A DNA stretch of 64,000 bases from Pseudomonas mediterranea CFBP 5447. GTDB taxonomy: Bacteria > Pseudomonadota > Gammaproteobacteria > Pseudomonadales > Pseudomonadaceae. Shown here in pieces: positions 1 to 14,408 of the stretch; position 1 is the stretch's first letter, and each line of letters begins with the position of its first letter. A program made the position numbers and the translations under genes. The notes under the pieces were generated by a model. The model did no database searches and was not told the origin of the DNA. It was given only the letters and a program-made list of their open reading frames with translations. Location: contig NZ_KN322984.1 of assembly GCF_000774145.1 (NCBI RefSeq), positions 357,435 to 421,434 of the forward strand. Reading direction: 5' to 3'.

Positions 1-3047
<3,047 letters not shown>

Positions 3048-3082
3048 CAGTCACCCCGCTCCCACAGGGGATTGTGTCTGGG

Positions 3083-3826
3083 TCAGGCTTTTGCGGCCGC
3101 CAGGATCAACGCCTTCATCTCCGCCACCGCCGACTTGAACCCGACAAACAAGGCATGGGCCACCAGCGCATGGCCGATGTTCAGCTCGTTGATGCCTTTG
3201 ATGGCCGCCACGGCTTCGACGTTGTGGTAGTGCAGGCCATGGCCGGCGTTGACGATCAGGCCCTGGGCCAGGCCGAAGGCCACCCCGTCAGCCACTCGTT
3301 GCAACTCATCGGCCACATCCGTGGGGGTCTCGGCATCGGCGTAGCGGCCGGTGTGCAGTTCCACGGCCGGGGCGCCGACCCGCTTGGAGGCCTCGATCTG
3401 CCGCTCGTCGGCATCGATGAACAACGACACCTCGGCGCCGGTTTTCGCCAGCCGCTCCACCGCCGCCCTGATCCGCGCTTCCTGCCCGGCCACGTCCAGG
3501 CCGCCTTCGGTGGTCAGTTCCTGGCGCGTTTCCGGCACCAGGCAGATGTGCGCCGGACGGATACGTTCGGCGAACGCCATCATCTCTTCGGTCACGCCCA
3601 TCTCGAAATTCATGCGGGTCTGCAACACATCCTTGAGCAGCAGCACATCGCGCTCCTGGATATGACGACGGTCTTCGCGCAGGTGCACGGTGATGCCATC
3701 GGCGCCCGCCTCTTCGGCGTCCAGTGCGGCCTTGACCGGATCCGGGTAGCGGGTACCGCGGGCCTGGCGCAGGGTGGCGACATGGTCGATGTTCACGCCG
3801 AGAAGAATGCGATTGCTGGTGCTCAC
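3083..3826 (-). CDS. pdxJ: Pyridoxine 5'-phosphate synthase
   Basis: PdxJ condenses 3-amino-2-oxopropyl phosphate with 1-deoxyxylulose 5-phosphate to make pyridoxine 5'-phosphate. The 247-residue TIM-barrel protein shows the family signatures [15 protein letters not shown] near the N-terminus, the central EVSLFIDAD and HTGRYAD strands, and the C-terminal [10 protein letters not shown] helix. The start is a GTG at 3826 with a perfect AAGGAG eight bases upstream; starting earlier would add 14 residues of unrelated sequence. It is the last gene of the lepA-lepB-rnc-era-recO-pdxJ cluster, about 50 bases after recO. Confidence 0.97.
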   Translation of the reverse strand: MSTSNRILLGVNIDHVATLRQARGTRYPDPVKAALDAEEAGADGITVHLREDRRHIQERDVLLLKDVLQTRMNFEMGVTEEMMAFAERIRPAHICLVPETRQELTTEGGLDVAGQEARIRAAVERLAKTGAEVSLFIDADERQIEASKRVGAPAVELHTGRYADAETPTDVADELQRVADGVAFGLAQGLIVNAGHGLHYHNVEAVAAIKGINELNIGHALVAHALFVGFKSAVAEMKALILAAAKA

Positions 3827-3877
3827 GAAAAGCGCTCCTTGAATGGACAGAGATTCGGCCCACAGCATACGGGTTGA

Positions 3878-4567
3878 TCAGGGCTTGCGAAACAGCTCGC
3901 GACTGACCAGCGGCTTGCCGCCCAGGTGAACCGCCAAGGCCTGGCGCATCAGACGCTTGGCTGCGGACAAGGCGCCCGGCGCGCTCCAGTCGGCCTCGGC
4001 CATGGCCAACAGCTCGACACCGTTGAACAGCCCGGGCTGCAACAGGTAGACACGCTCCAGGCCGGCATCCACCTGCAAGCGGTACAGGCCATCGGCGGCA
4101 ATGGGCTCGCCGTGCAGATCGGCGTCGAGGGCGAATCCATAGCCCAGGTCATCCAGCAACCGCCATTCGAAGGATCGCAGCAACGGCTCCAGCGGCCGCC
4201 CTTCGGCCAGGGCCAGCAGCGTCGCGGCGTAGTGGTCGAAGACGGCAGGATGGGGATCTTCGGCGGGCAACAGACGGATCAGCAGCTCATTGAGGTAGAG
4301 GCCGCTGAACAAGGCTTCGCCGTTGAGCCAGGCTGCGATCCCTGTGCTTTCCATGCGCCCGACATTCTTCAGCTCGCCCCGTCCACGGAATTCGACCTCC
4401 AGGGGCACGAACGGCCGCGCCAGCGTCCCGGCCTTGCCCCGCGCGCCCCGCAACACCGCCCGCAACCGCCCTTGCGGCGTGAGGAAATCCACCAGGGCAC
4501 TGCTTTCGCGGTAGGCGCGCGAATGCAGGACGTAGGCGGCTTGGGCGATGGGATGGGTGGCGGACAT
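3878..4567 (-). CDS. recO: DNA repair protein RecO
   Basis: RecO helps load RecA onto SSB-coated single strands in the RecFOR pathway. The 229-residue protein has the N-terminal OB-fold ([20 protein letters not shown]...) and the helical C-terminal domain ([15 protein letters not shown]). The zinc-finger cysteines found in some RecO proteins are absent, as is usual in gamma-proteobacteria. The ATG at 4567 fits the family N-terminus. A TTG at 4585 in the same frame is possible, and neither start has a strong ribosome site. A large REP palindrome separates recO from era. Confidence 0.94.
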   Translation of the reverse strand: MSATHPIAQAAYVLHSRAYRESSALVDFLTPQGRLRAVLRGARGKAGTLARPFVPLEVEFRGRGELKNVGRMESTGIAAWLNGEALFSGLYLNELLIRLLPAEDPHPAVFDHYAATLLALAEGRPLEPLLRSFEWRLLDDLGYGFALDADLHGEPIAADGLYRLQVDAGLERVYLLQPGLFNGVELLAMAEADWSAPGALSAAKRLMRQALAVHLGGKPLVSRELFRKP

Positions 4568-4617
4568 GGGGAGAGCTGTTCTCAATGGCTAAACACAGTA
4601 TGACTGACCACCACAAA

Positions 4618-4743
4618 CCACTGTGGGAGCGAGCCTGGTGGGAGCAAGGCTTGCCCGCGATGCACACAACGCGGTCTTCTTGAAACCGAGTCGCTTGTAT
4701 CGCGAGCAAGCTTTGCTCCCACCAGGCTCGCTCCCACAATGGA
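4618..4743. repeat. Nested REP palindrome between era and recO
   Basis: Two arms of about 45 bases are inverted around a short spacer. Each arm carries the outer REP core TGTGGGAGCGAGCCTGG directly followed by a second core GTGGGAGCAAGGCTTG, so one REP appears inserted in another. The transcript can fold into a very long hairpin between two co-transcribed genes. Confidence 0.85.
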
Positions 4744-4761
4744 ATGCATGTATCCAGACGA

Positions 4762-5664
4762 TCAGAGGTCGCCGTAACCCAGCGAACGCAACGCCCGCTC
4801 GTCATCCGACCAGCCACCCTTCACCTTGACCCACAGGTTGAGCATGATCTTGGAGTCGAACAGCAGCTCCATGTCCTTGCGCGCCTCGGTGCCGATGCGT
4901 TTGATGCGCTCGCCCTTGTCGCCAATGATGATTTTCTTCTGGCCGTCACGTTCGACGAGGATCAGCGCGTGGATGTGCAGGGTCTTCCCCTGTTGCTTGA
5001 ACTCTTCGATTTCCACAGTGATCTGGTACGGCAGCTCGGCGCCCAGCTGGCGCATGATTTTCTCGCGCACCAGTTCAGCGGCGAGGAAGCGGCTGCTGCG
5101 GTCGGTGATCTGGTCTTCGGGGAAGAAGTGCTCGTTTTCCGGCAGGTGCTCGGCGATCACCCGCTCCAGCGCGTCCAGGTTATGACCGTGCTGGGCCGAG
5201 ATCGGGATGATCTGGGCGTTGGGCAGTTGTTCCTGCAACCAGGTCAGGTGCGGCATCAGCTCGGCCTTGTCCTCGATGCGATCGGTCTTGTTCAGCGCCA
5301 CGATCAGCGGGCCGGTCACGTACTGGACGCGCTCGAGGACCATCTGGTCTTCTTCGGTCCACTTGGTACGGTCGACCACGAAGATCACCACGTCGACGTC
5401 TTTCAACGCCGCCGAAGCGGTCTTGTTCATGTAGCGGTTCAGGGCCTTTTCGCCACCCTTGTGCATGCCCGGGGTGTCGACGTAGATGGCCTGCACGTCG
5501 CCTTCGGTTTTGATACCCAGCATATTGTGGCGGGTGGTCTGGGGCTTGCGCGAGGTGATCGCCAGCTTCTGGCCCAGGATATGGTTCAGCAATGTGGACT
5601 TGCCCACGTTCGGCCGGCCAACGATGGCGACATAGCCGCAACGGGTAACAGTTGTATCAGTCAT
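4762..5664 (-). CDS. era: GTPase Era
   Basis: Era is an essential Ras-like GTPase that binds the 3' end of 16S rRNA during 30S assembly. The 300-residue protein has the P-loop GRPNVGKS at about residues 16-23, the switch/G3 motif DTPG, the G4 motif NKTD, and a C-terminal KH domain with [12 protein letters not shown] chose the ATG at 5664 because GGAG lies seven bases upstream; the ATG at 5670 is too close to that site. The start lies inside the end of rnc (stop 5657), so the two are probably translationally coupled, as is usual for this pair. Confidence 0.97.
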   Translation of the reverse strand: MTDTTVTRCGYVAIVGRPNVGKSTLLNHILGQKLAITSRKPQTTRHNMLGIKTEGDVQAIYVDTPGMHKGGEKALNRYMNKTASAALKDVDVVIFVVDRTKWTEEDQMVLERVQYVTGPLIVALNKTDRIEDKAELMPHLTWLQEQLPNAQIIPISAQHGHNLDALERVIAEHLPENEHFFPEDQITDRSSRFLAAELVREKIMRQLGAELPYQITVEIEEFKQQGKTLHIHALILVERDGQKKIIIGDKGERIKRIGTEARKDMELLFDSKIMLNLWVKVKGGWSDDERALRSLGYGDL

Positions 5665-6346
5665 TGCCATTCTCCACGCCCAGGGCGATCAATGCTGCGG
5701 CGGCCGCCACCTGCTCGGCGATACGACGGCTCACGCCCTGGCCACGGCTTTTTTCATTCAGTAGGACCACTTCGCATTCGACGAAGAAGGTACGGCAGTG
5801 CGGCTCGCCCTGGATGTCCACGACTTCGTAGCGCGGCAGCTCGCAACTGCGCGATTGCAGGAATTCCTGCAAACGGGTTTTCGGATCCTTGTTGGTGTCC
5901 ACCAGCGTCAGGCTGTCGATTTCGGAGGTCAGCCAGGCCAGCACGCGCTCGCGGGCCTTTTCCATGCCCGAATCCAGGTAGATTGCGCCAATCAACGCTT
6001 CCAGGGCATCGGCCAGGATCGACTCGCGACGAAAGCCGCCGCTTTTCAACTCGCCGGAGCCCAGGCGCAGGTAGTCGCCCAGGTCGAAACCACGGGCCAG
6101 TACGGCCAGGGTCTCACCTTTTACCAGCCGTGCGCGCAGACGCGACAACTGGCCTTCGCGGGCCAGCGGAAAGCGTTCGAACAGCGCCTCGCCAGCGACA
6201 AAATTGAGAATGGCGTCGCCGAGAAACTCCAGGCGTTCGTTATTGCGCCCGGCAAAACTGCGGTGAGTGAGGGCCAGGAGCATCAGCTCCGGATCCTTGA
6301 AGGTGTAGCCGAGCTGGCGCTCGAGGCGGCTTAGAGAAACGCTCAC
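5657..6346 (-). CDS. rnc: Ribonuclease III
   Basis: RNase III cuts double-stranded RNA, including the rRNA precursor. The 229-residue protein has the catalytic signature [10 protein letters not shown] (residues 36-45), a second acidic cluster [13 protein letters not shown], and a C-terminal double-stranded RNA-binding domain ([11 protein letters not shown] ... [16 protein letters not shown]). The start is GTG at 6346. It overlaps a TGA of the upstream reading frame as GTGA, a coupling arrangement that implies a gene used to end there; see the DUF4845 remnant. Confidence 0.96.
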   Translation of the reverse strand: MSVSLSRLERQLGYTFKDPELMLLALTHRSFAGRNNERLEFLGDAILNFVAGEALFERFPLAREGQLSRLRARLVKGETLAVLARGFDLGDYLRLGSGELKSGGFRRESILADALEALIGAIYLDSGMEKARERVLAWLTSEIDSLTLVDTNKDPKTRLQEFLQSRSCELPRYEVVDIQGEPHCRTFFVECEVVLLNEKSRGQGVSRRIAEQVAAAAALIALGVENGND

Positions 6347-6461
6347 GGTTTACCCACGCTGAGTTCGTGGCTGGATTCCACCGCCAGGTCGGCAACGCGC
6401 CGTTGGCTTGGGACAATTAACGCTGTGTTCAAAAATGACGTCCTGAGTATCGTTGGCGCCT
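6343..6461 (-). pseudogene. Possible 3' remnant of the lepB-rnc intergenic membrane-protein gene (DUF4845)
   Basis: In Pseudomonas a DUF4845 membrane-protein gene normally lies between lepB and rnc. Here no such gene exists. A short open stretch ends in [12 protein letters not shown], with its TGA overlapping the rnc GTG as GTGA. The stretch runs into a MITE-like element upstream. I infer that this is the surviving tail of the lost gene, retained because it couples translation of rnc. The residue match is too short to prove it. Confidence 0.35.
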
Positions 6462-6621
6462 TAGGGTTTGTACGAAAAGTGCCTGCGCGGCGATCAGGCT
6501 GCGTTGAAAACAGGCTCGGAATGCTCATTTACAATCAGTAAAGTCGAGCGCGACTCCGACCGTTCCTCGCCTGTTTTCGCCTTGCCTGATCGCCGCTCGG
6601 CGACTTTTCATATAAACCCTA
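6462..6621. mobile_element. MITE-like element of 160 bp with ~50-bp terminal inverted repeats
   Basis: The left end TAGGGTTTGTACGAAAAGT is mirrored at the right end (TAGGGTTTATATGAAAAGT read from the other strand). Similarity continues inward for about 50 bases on each side through GGCGATCAGGC and GAAAACAGGC. It has no coding capacity for a transposase. No clear target duplication abuts it, but a 12-base exact direct repeat CGCTGTGTTCAA flanks it at 6421-6432 and 6645-6656. It occupies the place of the missing gene between lepB and rnc. Confidence 0.7.
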
Positions 6622-6642
6622 GCAGGCTCCAGAAATGCATTC

Positions 6643-6663
6643 GGCGCTGTGTTCAACAGCGCC
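6643..6663 (-). terminator. Hairpin just after the lepB stop
   Basis: An 8-bp perfect stem (GGCGCTGT/ACAGCGCC) with a 5-base loop lies about ten bases after lepB. There is no U-tract, so it is more likely an RNA-stabilising or attenuating hairpin than a full terminator. Confidence 0.35.
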
Positions 6664-6671
6664 GTGTGTGT

Positions 6672-7526
6672 TTACTTGATCAGGCCAACCCGCGAGAAGT
6701 TCGGCAGGTGTCCGAGCTTGGGTTCCGGCCAGCTCATCCAGACCGCGAAGGCCTTGCCGACGATATTGCGGTCGGGGACCATGCCCAGCATGTCCTTGGG
6801 AATGTTCGGATCATCCCAGTAACGGCTGTCGTTGGAGTTGTCGCGGTTGTCGCCCATCATGAAATAGTGCCCGGCCGGCACGGTCCACGAATGGTCCGGC
6901 GTGGCACGGTAGCGGCTCATTTCCTTGCGGATCAGGTGCTCGACCTCGCCGAGTTTTTCCTGGTAGAGCTCGGCGCTGCCCAACGTGCCCGGCTCGGAGC
7001 CGAGCAGTTGTTCGGCTACCAGTTCGCCATTCACGAACAAGCGCTTGTCGGCGGTGTAGCGGATCTTGTCGCCCGGCAGGCCGACCACACGCTTGATGTA
7101 GTTGACGTTGGGGTCGCTGGGGAAGCGGAACACCATCACGTCGCCGCGTTGCGGATCACCCACCTCGATGATTTTCTTGTCGATCACCGGCAGGCGGATC
7201 CCGTAGGAGAACTTGTTCACCAGGATGAAATCGCCCACGTCCAGGGTCGGCTTCATCGAGCCGGACGGGATCTGGAACGGTTCCACCAGGAACGAACGCA
7301 GCACCAGCACGATGAACAGCACCGGAAAGAACGACTTGCCGTATTCGACCAGCAGCGGTTCCTTGTTGAGTTTCTCGACCACCACACCGTCAGGCTGGCT
7401 GACGCTGCCCTGATAGGAGGCAACGGCCGCCCGGCGCCGAGGCGCCAGGAACAACAGATCAATCAACGCCAACAGGCCGCAGACAAACACGGCGATAACC
7501 AGCAACAGCGGGAAATTTAGCGACAT
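6672..7526 (-). CDS. lepB: Signal peptidase I
   Basis: LepB removes signal peptides from exported proteins at the outer face of the inner membrane. The 284-residue protein has two N-terminal membrane segments, the box IPSGSMKPTL with nucleophile Ser90, and NYIKRVVGLPGDK with general base Lys145, the same numbering as the E. coli enzyme. The box GDNRDNSNDSRYWG-like is present near the C-terminus as MGDNRDNSNDSRYW. It lies five bases after lepA, the standard operon partner. Confidence 0.97.
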   Translation of the reverse strand: MSLNFPLLLVIAVFVCGLLALIDLLFLAPRRRAAVASYQGSVSQPDGVVVEKLNKEPLLVEYGKSFFPVLFIVLVLRSFLVEPFQIPSGSMKPTLDVGDFILVNKFSYGIRLPVIDKKIIEVGDPQRGDVMVFRFPSDPNVNYIKRVVGLPGDKIRYTADKRLFVNGELVAEQLLGSEPGTLGSAELYQEKLGEVEHLIRKEMSRYRATPDHSWTVPAGHYFMMGDNRDNSNDSRYWDDPNIPKDMLGMVPDRNIVGKAFAVWMSWPEPKLGHLPNFSRVGLIK

Positions 7527-7531
7527 AGGAC

Positions 7532-9331
7532 CTAACTATCCAACCTGAGCACCGCAAGGAAGGCTTCCTGTGGAATTTCCACGTTACCGACCTGCTTCAT
7601 GCGTTTTTTACCGGCCTTCTGCTTTTCCAACAGCTTGCGCTTACGGCTGACGTCGCCGCCGTAGCATTTGGCCAATACGTTCTTTCTGAGCGCCTTGACG
7701 GTTGTACGCGCCACAATCTGCCCGCCAATGGCGGCCTGGATTGCCACGTCGAACATCTGCCGCGGAATCAGTTCCTTCATCTTCTCGGTCAATGCACGAC
7801 CTTTGTAGTGCGCGTTGTCACGGTGCACGATCAATGCCAGGGCATCGACCTTCTCACCGTTGATCAGCACATCCAGCTTCACCAGATTAGCCGATTGGTA
7901 ACGATCGAAATGATAGTCCAGCGAAGCATAGCCGCGACTGGTGGATTTCAGGCGGTCGAAGAAGTCCAGCACCACTTCGTTCATCGGCAGGTCGTAGGTC
8001 ACCTGGACCTGCGAGCCGAGGAACAGCATGTCGTGCTGCACGCCGCGCTTCTCGATGCACAGGGTAATGACGTTACCCAGGTGCTCTTGAGGCACAAGGA
8101 TGTTGGCCCGCACGATCGGTTCGCGCATGTCTTCGATGGCCGACAGGTCCGGCAGCTTGGACGGGTTGTCGACGTAGATGGTGTCACCGTTCTTGAGCAG
8201 CAGCTCGAAGATTACCGTCGGCGCGGTGGTGATCAGGTCCAGGTCGTACTCGCGCTCCAGGCGCTCCTGGATGATTTCCATGTGCAGCATGCCCAGGAAC
8301 CCGCAGCGGAAGCCGAAGCCCAGGGCGTCGGAGCTTTCCGGGGTGTATTGCAACGACGAGTCGTTCAGGGTCAGCTTCTGCAGTGCTTCGCGGAAATCCT
8401 CGAAGTCGTCGGAGCTGACCGGGAACAGGCCGGCGTAGACCTGGGGCTGGATACGCTTGAAACCCGGCAGCACATCGACATCCGGGGTGGAGCTCAGGGT
8501 CAGGGTGTCGCCGACCGGTGCCCCGTGGATGTCCTTGATGCCGGCGATGATGAAGCCCACTTCACCGGCCTTGAGGTCGGCGGTGGCGGTGTGTTTCGGG
8601 TTGAATACACCGACGCTGTCCACCAGGTGGACCTTGCCGGTGGACTTGACCAGGATCTTGTCGCCCTTCTTCACGCGGCCGTGGCGCACGCGAACCAGGG
8701 ACACCACGCCCAGGTAGTTGTCAAACCAGGAGTCGATGATCAACGCTTGCAGCGGGTCTTCGATGTTGCCGGTCGGCGCGGGAATGGTGTTCACCAGGCG
8801 CTCGAGCACTTCATCCACGCCCAGGCCGGTCTTGGCACTGCAGGTGACCGCGTCGGTGGCGTCGATACCGATGATCTTCTCGATCTCATCCTTGACCCGC
8901 TCCGGCTCGGCCTGGGGCAGGTCGATCTTGTTCAGCACCGGCATGACTTCCAGGCCCTGCTCGATCGCCGTGTAGCAGTTGGCAACCGATTGCGCCTCGA
9001 CACCCTGCCCGGCATCGACCACCAGCAACGCACCTTCACAGGCTGCCAGGGAACGGCTGACTTCGTAGGTGAAGTCGACGTGGCCCGGGGTGTCAATGAA
9101 GTTCAGTTGATAGGTGACGCCGTCTTTGGCCTTGTAATAGAGGGTGACGCTGTGGGCCTTGATGGTAATCCCGCGTTCACGCTCGAGGTCCATGGAGTCC
9201 AGGACCTGGGCTTCCATCTCACGCTCGGTCAGGCCGCCGCACATCTGGATGAAGCGATCAGCCAGCGTCGACTTGCCATGGTCAATGTGGGCGATGATGG
9301 AGAAATTGCGGATATGACTCAAATCACTCAC
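7532..9331 (-). CDS. lepA: Elongation factor 4 (LepA), back-translocating GTPase
   Basis: EF4 is a ribosomal GTPase that can reverse translocation and helps under ionic stress. The 599-residue protein is family length. It has the P-loop AHIDHGKST near residue 14, the switch II motif [14 protein letters not shown], and the LepA-specific C-terminal domain ending ...[10 protein letters not shown]. It starts the lepA-lepB-rnc-era-recO-pdxJ cluster. The upstream gene here is lptG, not the algU-mucABCD genes found in P. aeruginosa, which points to a rearranged neighbourhood. Confidence 0.97.
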   Translation of the reverse strand: MSDLSHIRNFSIIAHIDHGKSTLADRFIQMCGGLTEREMEAQVLDSMDLERERGITIKAHSVTLYYKAKDGVTYQLNFIDTPGHVDFTYEVSRSLAACEGALLVVDAGQGVEAQSVANCYTAIEQGLEVMPVLNKIDLPQAEPERVKDEIEKIIGIDATDAVTCSAKTGLGVDEVLERLVNTIPAPTGNIEDPLQALIIDSWFDNYLGVVSLVRVRHGRVKKGDKILVKSTGKVHLVDSVGVFNPKHTATADLKAGEVGFIIAGIKDIHGAPVGDTLTLSSTPDVDVLPGFKRIQPQVYAGLFPVSSDDFEDFREALQKLTLNDSSLQYTPESSDALGFGFRCGFLGMLHMEIIQERLEREYDLDLITTAPTVIFELLLKNGDTIYVDNPSKLPDLSAIEDMREPIVRANILVPQEHLGNVITLCIEKRGVQHDMLFLGSQVQVTYDLPMNEVVLDFFDRLKSTSRGYASLDYHFDRYQSANLVKLDVLINGEKVDALALIVHRDNAHYKGRALTEKMKELIPRQMFDVAIQAAIGGQIVARTTVKALRKNVLAKCYGGDVSRKRKLLEKQKAGKKRMKQVGNVEIPQEAFLAVLRLDS

Positions 9332-9406
9332 GGATCAACACTCAAAAAGGCTGCAGGCAGGGCCCGCCGAAAAATAGCCGGGAATTGTACCTGATACAGA
9401 CGCCAT

Positions 9407-9539
9407 TGTGGCGAGGGGATTTATCCCCGCTGGGCTGCGCAGCAGCCCCTAAGCAGTCGCCCTCATCTGTCTGACACGCCGGCGTCGCCTGGTTTTGGGG
9501 CTGCTTTGCAGCCCAGCGGGGATAAATCCCCTCGCCACA
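9407..9539. repeat. Inverted repeat pair, TGTGGCGAGGGGATTTATCC family
   Basis: The arms read TGTGGCGAGGGGATTTATCC ... GCTGGGCTGC and are inverted about a 50-base centre. The same family recurs at 41357-41488. It fills the gap between lepA and lptG. Confidence 0.85.
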
Positions 9540-9555
9540 GAGCCCCCACCCGGGA

Positions 9556-10617
9556 TCAACCCGCCCGGCGCAGCAGCCAGAGTCCGGCCAACGCACAGAC
9601 GCCCGCTGGCACCAGCACCGCGAACAGTGGCGAGAAACCGAACACCAGGCTCGATGGCCCCAGCAGATCCTGGGCAATGCGGAAGGTGAAGCCCACCAGC
9701 ACGCCGGTAAACACCCGCTGACCGAGGGTCACCGAACGCAGCGGACCAAAGATGAAGGAGATGGCCATCAGCACCAGGGCGGCGGTGACCAACGGCTGCA
9801 ATACCTTGACCCAAAAAGCCAGCCAGTAGCGGCCATTGTTCAGGCCCTGGTCGGCCAGGTAGTGGATATACCCCCACAGGCCGGTAATCGACAGGGATTC
9901 CGGCGCCATGACCACCGTGCTCAGCAGCTGCGGGCTGATGGCTACGTCCCAACGCTCCTGCGGGCTCGCGACCACTTCGGTGTTCTTTTCATGGAACAGG
10001 GTGGTGGTGACATCGCTCAACTGCCAGTGATCCTCGGCAAACTGGGCGCGCTTGGCGAAGCTCGACGACAGCATGTGGCGTTGTTCGTCGAAGCGATACC
10101 GGGTCACGCCATAGAGGATACCGTTGGGCTGGACCGAGTTGATGTGGATGAACTCATCGCCCTGGCGGTGCCACAGGCCATGCTTGGCGCTTTGTGCATC
10201 GCCGCCGCCCTGGGCCAGGGAACGGTTGGCCTGGGCGGTGTTTTCGGTGGCCGGCGCGACGTATTCGCCAATCAGGACGCCGACCAGCATCAACACCAGC
10301 ATCGGCTTCATCACCGCCCAGACGATCCGGCCGACGGAAACCCCGGCGGCGCGCATGATGGTCAGTTCGCTATTGCTGGCCAGGCTGCCCAGGCCGATCA
10401 GGCAGCCGATCAGCGCCGCCATCGGCAACATGTCGTACAAGCGCCTTGGCGCGGTCAGCAGCACGTAGCTCGCCACGTCCGCCAGGGTGTAGGTATCGCT
10501 GACGTCGCTCATTTCATCGATGAAGGCGAACAGGGTCGCCAGGCCAAGGATGATCCCCAGCACCGCGAGGATCGCCATGAACACACTGCTGCCGATGTAG
10601 CGATCGAGTTTAACCAC
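9556..10617 (-). CDS. lptG: LPS export ABC transporter permease LptG
   Basis: LptG pairs with LptF and the ATPase LptB2 to pull LPS from the inner membrane onto the LptC-A-D bridge. The 353-residue protein has three N-terminal membrane helices (the first from about residue 12, with the coupling-helix region SNSELTIMRAAGVSV), a large periplasmic beta-jellyroll domain, and three C-terminal helices. Its start overlaps the end of lptF by eight bases, so it is co-translated as the second gene of the pair. Confidence 0.96.
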   Translation of the reverse strand: MVKLDRYIGSSVFMAILAVLGIILGLATLFAFIDEMSDVSDTYTLADVASYVLLTAPRRLYDMLPMAALIGCLIGLGSLASNSELTIMRAAGVSVGRIVWAVMKPMLVLMLVGVLIGEYVAPATENTAQANRSLAQGGGDAQSAKHGLWHRQGDEFIHINSVQPNGILYGVTRYRFDEQRHMLSSSFAKRAQFAEDHWQLSDVTTTLFHEKNTEVVASPQERWDVAISPQLLSTVVMAPESLSITGLWGYIHYLADQGLNNGRYWLAFWVKVLQPLVTAALVLMAISFIFGPLRSVTLGQRVFTGVLVGFTFRIAQDLLGPSSLVFGFSPLFAVLVPAGVCALAGLWLLRRAG

Positions 10618-11731
10618 GGGCCACCTCCAGCGTGCTGCGACGGCTCGCCAGCTTCAGGCGCAGCGGCTCCCAGTAGAGCAGCCCCAGGCCGATGGCCAGG
10701 AAAATCGAATGCACCCACCACAGGCCCAAAGCCGGCGGGATCTTGCCTTTTTCCAGGGCGCCGCGGGCGGTAATGAGGATGGTCAGGTAAGCCATATACA
10801 GGAGAATCGCCGGGAGCAGCTTGAGGAAACGACCCTGGCGCGGATTGACCCGGGCCAGCGGTACCGCCATGAGGGTCACGATGAACACCAGCAACGGCAG
10901 CGACAGGCGCCATTGCAGCTCGGTACGCGCACGGATGTCATCGTTGCCCAGCAGGGTTGCGGTAGGCATCGCGTCGCGGTCGGTGACTTCCTCGCTGGCT
11001 TCGGGCTTGGGCAGCAGCACACCGTAGGTGTCGTACTTGATGGCCCGGTAGTCGGCCTGCCCCGGCTTGCCGTCATAGCGGTAGCCGTTTTCGAGGATCA
11101 GGTAGCGGTTGCCGTCGGGATTGATTTCCTGGCGCCCCTTTTCGGCCACCAGCACGGAAATGCCGCGATCCTTCTGGCTGTTGGATGACAGGTTCTTTTG
11201 CGTGATGAAGACGCCGCCAAGGTTGATCCGGTCATCCGAAAGCTGTTCGGTATAGGTGACGCGCGTACCATCGCGCAGCGCCTGGAAGCGCCCCGGCACC
11301 AGGGTGTCGAATTCGGTCAAGGCGTCCTGCTGGTTGATCAGCAGCTGGAACTGGTTGGCCCCCTGGGGCGCCAGGCTCAGGCTCAGCCAGGCCACCACCA
11401 ACGCCACCAGCGTCGCCGGGAACAGGGTAATGCGAAACAGACGCTGCTGGCTCATGCCGGTGGCCGACAGGACGGTCATCTCGCTGTCCAGGTACAGGCG
11501 ACCATAGGCCAGCAGAATACCGAGGAACAGGCCCAGCGGCAGGATCAGTTGCAGGAAGCCTGGCAGGCGAAAACCCATGATCAGGAACAGGGAGCCCGGA
11601 TCCAGCGCGCCGGAAGCGGCCTGGGCGAGATACTTGATGAAACGCCCGCTCATGATGATGACCAGCAGCACGGCACTGACCGCGCTCAGGGTCAGCAGGA
11701 CTTCGCGGGATAGATATCGAAAGACGATCAA
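10610..11731 (-). CDS. lptF: LPS export ABC transporter permease LptF
   Basis: LptF is the partner permease of LptG in the LptB2FG extractor. The 373-residue protein opens with MIVFRYLSREVLLTL. It has three membrane helices, a coupling region LDSEMTVLSATGMS, a periplasmic beta-jellyroll and three further helices. I chose the TTG at 11731 because GGAG lies eight bases upstream and this gives the family N-terminus; a GTG at 11740 abuts that GGA and would add three residues. It is divergent from pepA. Confidence 0.94.
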   Translation of the reverse strand: MIVFRYLSREVLLTLSAVSAVLLVIIMSGRFIKYLAQAASGALDPGSLFLIMGFRLPGFLQLILPLGLFLGILLAYGRLYLDSEMTVLSATGMSQQRLFRITLFPATLVALVVAWLSLSLAPQGANQFQLLINQQDALTEFDTLVPGRFQALRDGTRVTYTEQLSDDRINLGGVFITQKNLSSNSQKDRGISVLVAEKGRQEINPDGNRYLILENGYRYDGKPGQADYRAIKYDTYGVLLPKPEASEEVTDRDAMPTATLLGNDDIRARTELQWRLSLPLLVFIVTLMAVPLARVNPRQGRFLKLLPAILLYMAYLTILITARGALEKGKIPPALGLWWVHSIFLAIGLGLLYWEPLRLKLASRRSTLEVARG

Positions 11732-13534
<1,803 letters not shown>

Positions 13535-13594
13535 CACCCATGATTGCCGATGGCGCCGTCTACGGACGGCGTCACCGGCAGCTCAGGAACCGCA

Positions 13595-14023
13595 ATGACC
13601 AAAGTCGATTTCTATATCCTGCCCAGCGCCGATCCGTCGGCCCGGCTGGATTTCGCCTGCAAGCTCACCGAAAAGGCCTGGCGCATGGGCCATCGCATCT
13701 ACCTGCATTGCAGCGATGCCGCCCAACGCGAAGCGCTCGACGCACGCCTATGGGCCTTCAAGGGCGAAAGCTTCGTACCCCATGGCCCGGCCGAAAGCGA
13801 ACCCGAAGGGCTGATCGTGCTGGGGCTGGGGGATGACTGCGGCCAACACCAGGACCTGCTGGTCAACCTCGACCTGAAAGTGCCGGCCTTTGCCCCACGC
13901 TTCGCCCGTGTGGCGGAAGTGGTGGTGGAGGATCCGGCCATCCGACAAGCCGCGCGGGAGAGTTTCCGTTTCTACCGCGAACAGGGCTATCCTCTGCAAG
14001 ACCACCGTTTACAGCGACTCTGA
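13595..14023 (+). CDS. holC: DNA polymerase III chi subunit
   Basis: Chi binds SSB and, through psi, the clamp loader, tying the replicase to coated template. The 142-residue product starts MTKVDFYILPSADP and has the family pattern of a Rossmann-like fold with LIVLGLGDDCG and a C-terminal YREQGYPL. AGGAA precedes the ATG at 13595. It lies 60 bases after pepA and just before a small conserved gene and valS, as in other pseudomonads. Confidence 0.94.
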   Translation: MTKVDFYILPSADPSARLDFACKLTEKAWRMGHRIYLHCSDAAQREALDARLWAFKGESFVPHGPAESEPEGLIVLGLGDDCGQHQDLLVNLDLKVPAFAPRFARVAEVVVEDPAIRQAARESFRFYREQGYPLQDHRLQRL

Positions 14024-14030
14024 GCCTACG

Positions 14031-14408
14031 ATGGATACTCCAAAACCACCGCAAAAGCCGCCGCACCTGCTGGATGACCTCGAGTCGATCCGCCAGTTGC
14101 TCGGCGACGATACCCTGCAGCCGCCGTTGCTGACCGACACGGTCGCCCATGAGCCCGTGCATGAAGAACAGATCCCCCTGCTGTTCGAACCGATTTCCGG
14201 CCAGCCCGAGCCCAAGCCGGCGCCCAAGGCCGAACCCAAGGGCCCCGACGCCCTGCTGCACCTGGACAGCGAATTGCGCGCCGCCGCGCAGTTGATCATG
14301 CAGGACGTGATCGACGACTTCGCCCCGCACATCGAGACCGAGATCAAACGCCGGCTGGATGCGCGGATGGAGCGGCTGCTCGCCGCAGCTACGAGCGGCA
14401 AGCTTTAA
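14031..14408 (+). CDS. Conserved hypothetical protein between holC and valS
   Basis: This 125-residue acidic protein starts seven bases after holC. It has a proline-rich N-terminus (MDTPKPPQKPPHLLDD), a low-complexity PEPKPAPKAEPK stretch near the middle, and a helical C-terminal part (ELRAAAQLIMQDVIDDFAPHIETEIKRRLDARMERLL) likely to form a coiled coil. I do not recognise a catalytic motif. The position between holC and valS suggests a role tied to replication or simply co-transcription. The function is unknown. Confidence 0.8.
   Translation: MDTPKPPQKPPHLLDDLESIRQLLGDDTLQPPLLTDTVAHEPVHEEQIPLLFEPISGQPEPKPAPKAEPKGPDALLHLDSELRAAAQLIMQDVIDDFAPHIETEIKRRLDARMERLLAAATSGKL

Noticed and set aside
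7808..9394. Plus-strand frame of 528 codons opposite lepA
   Set aside because: Antisense shadow; lepA on the minus strand is complete with all GTPase motifs.
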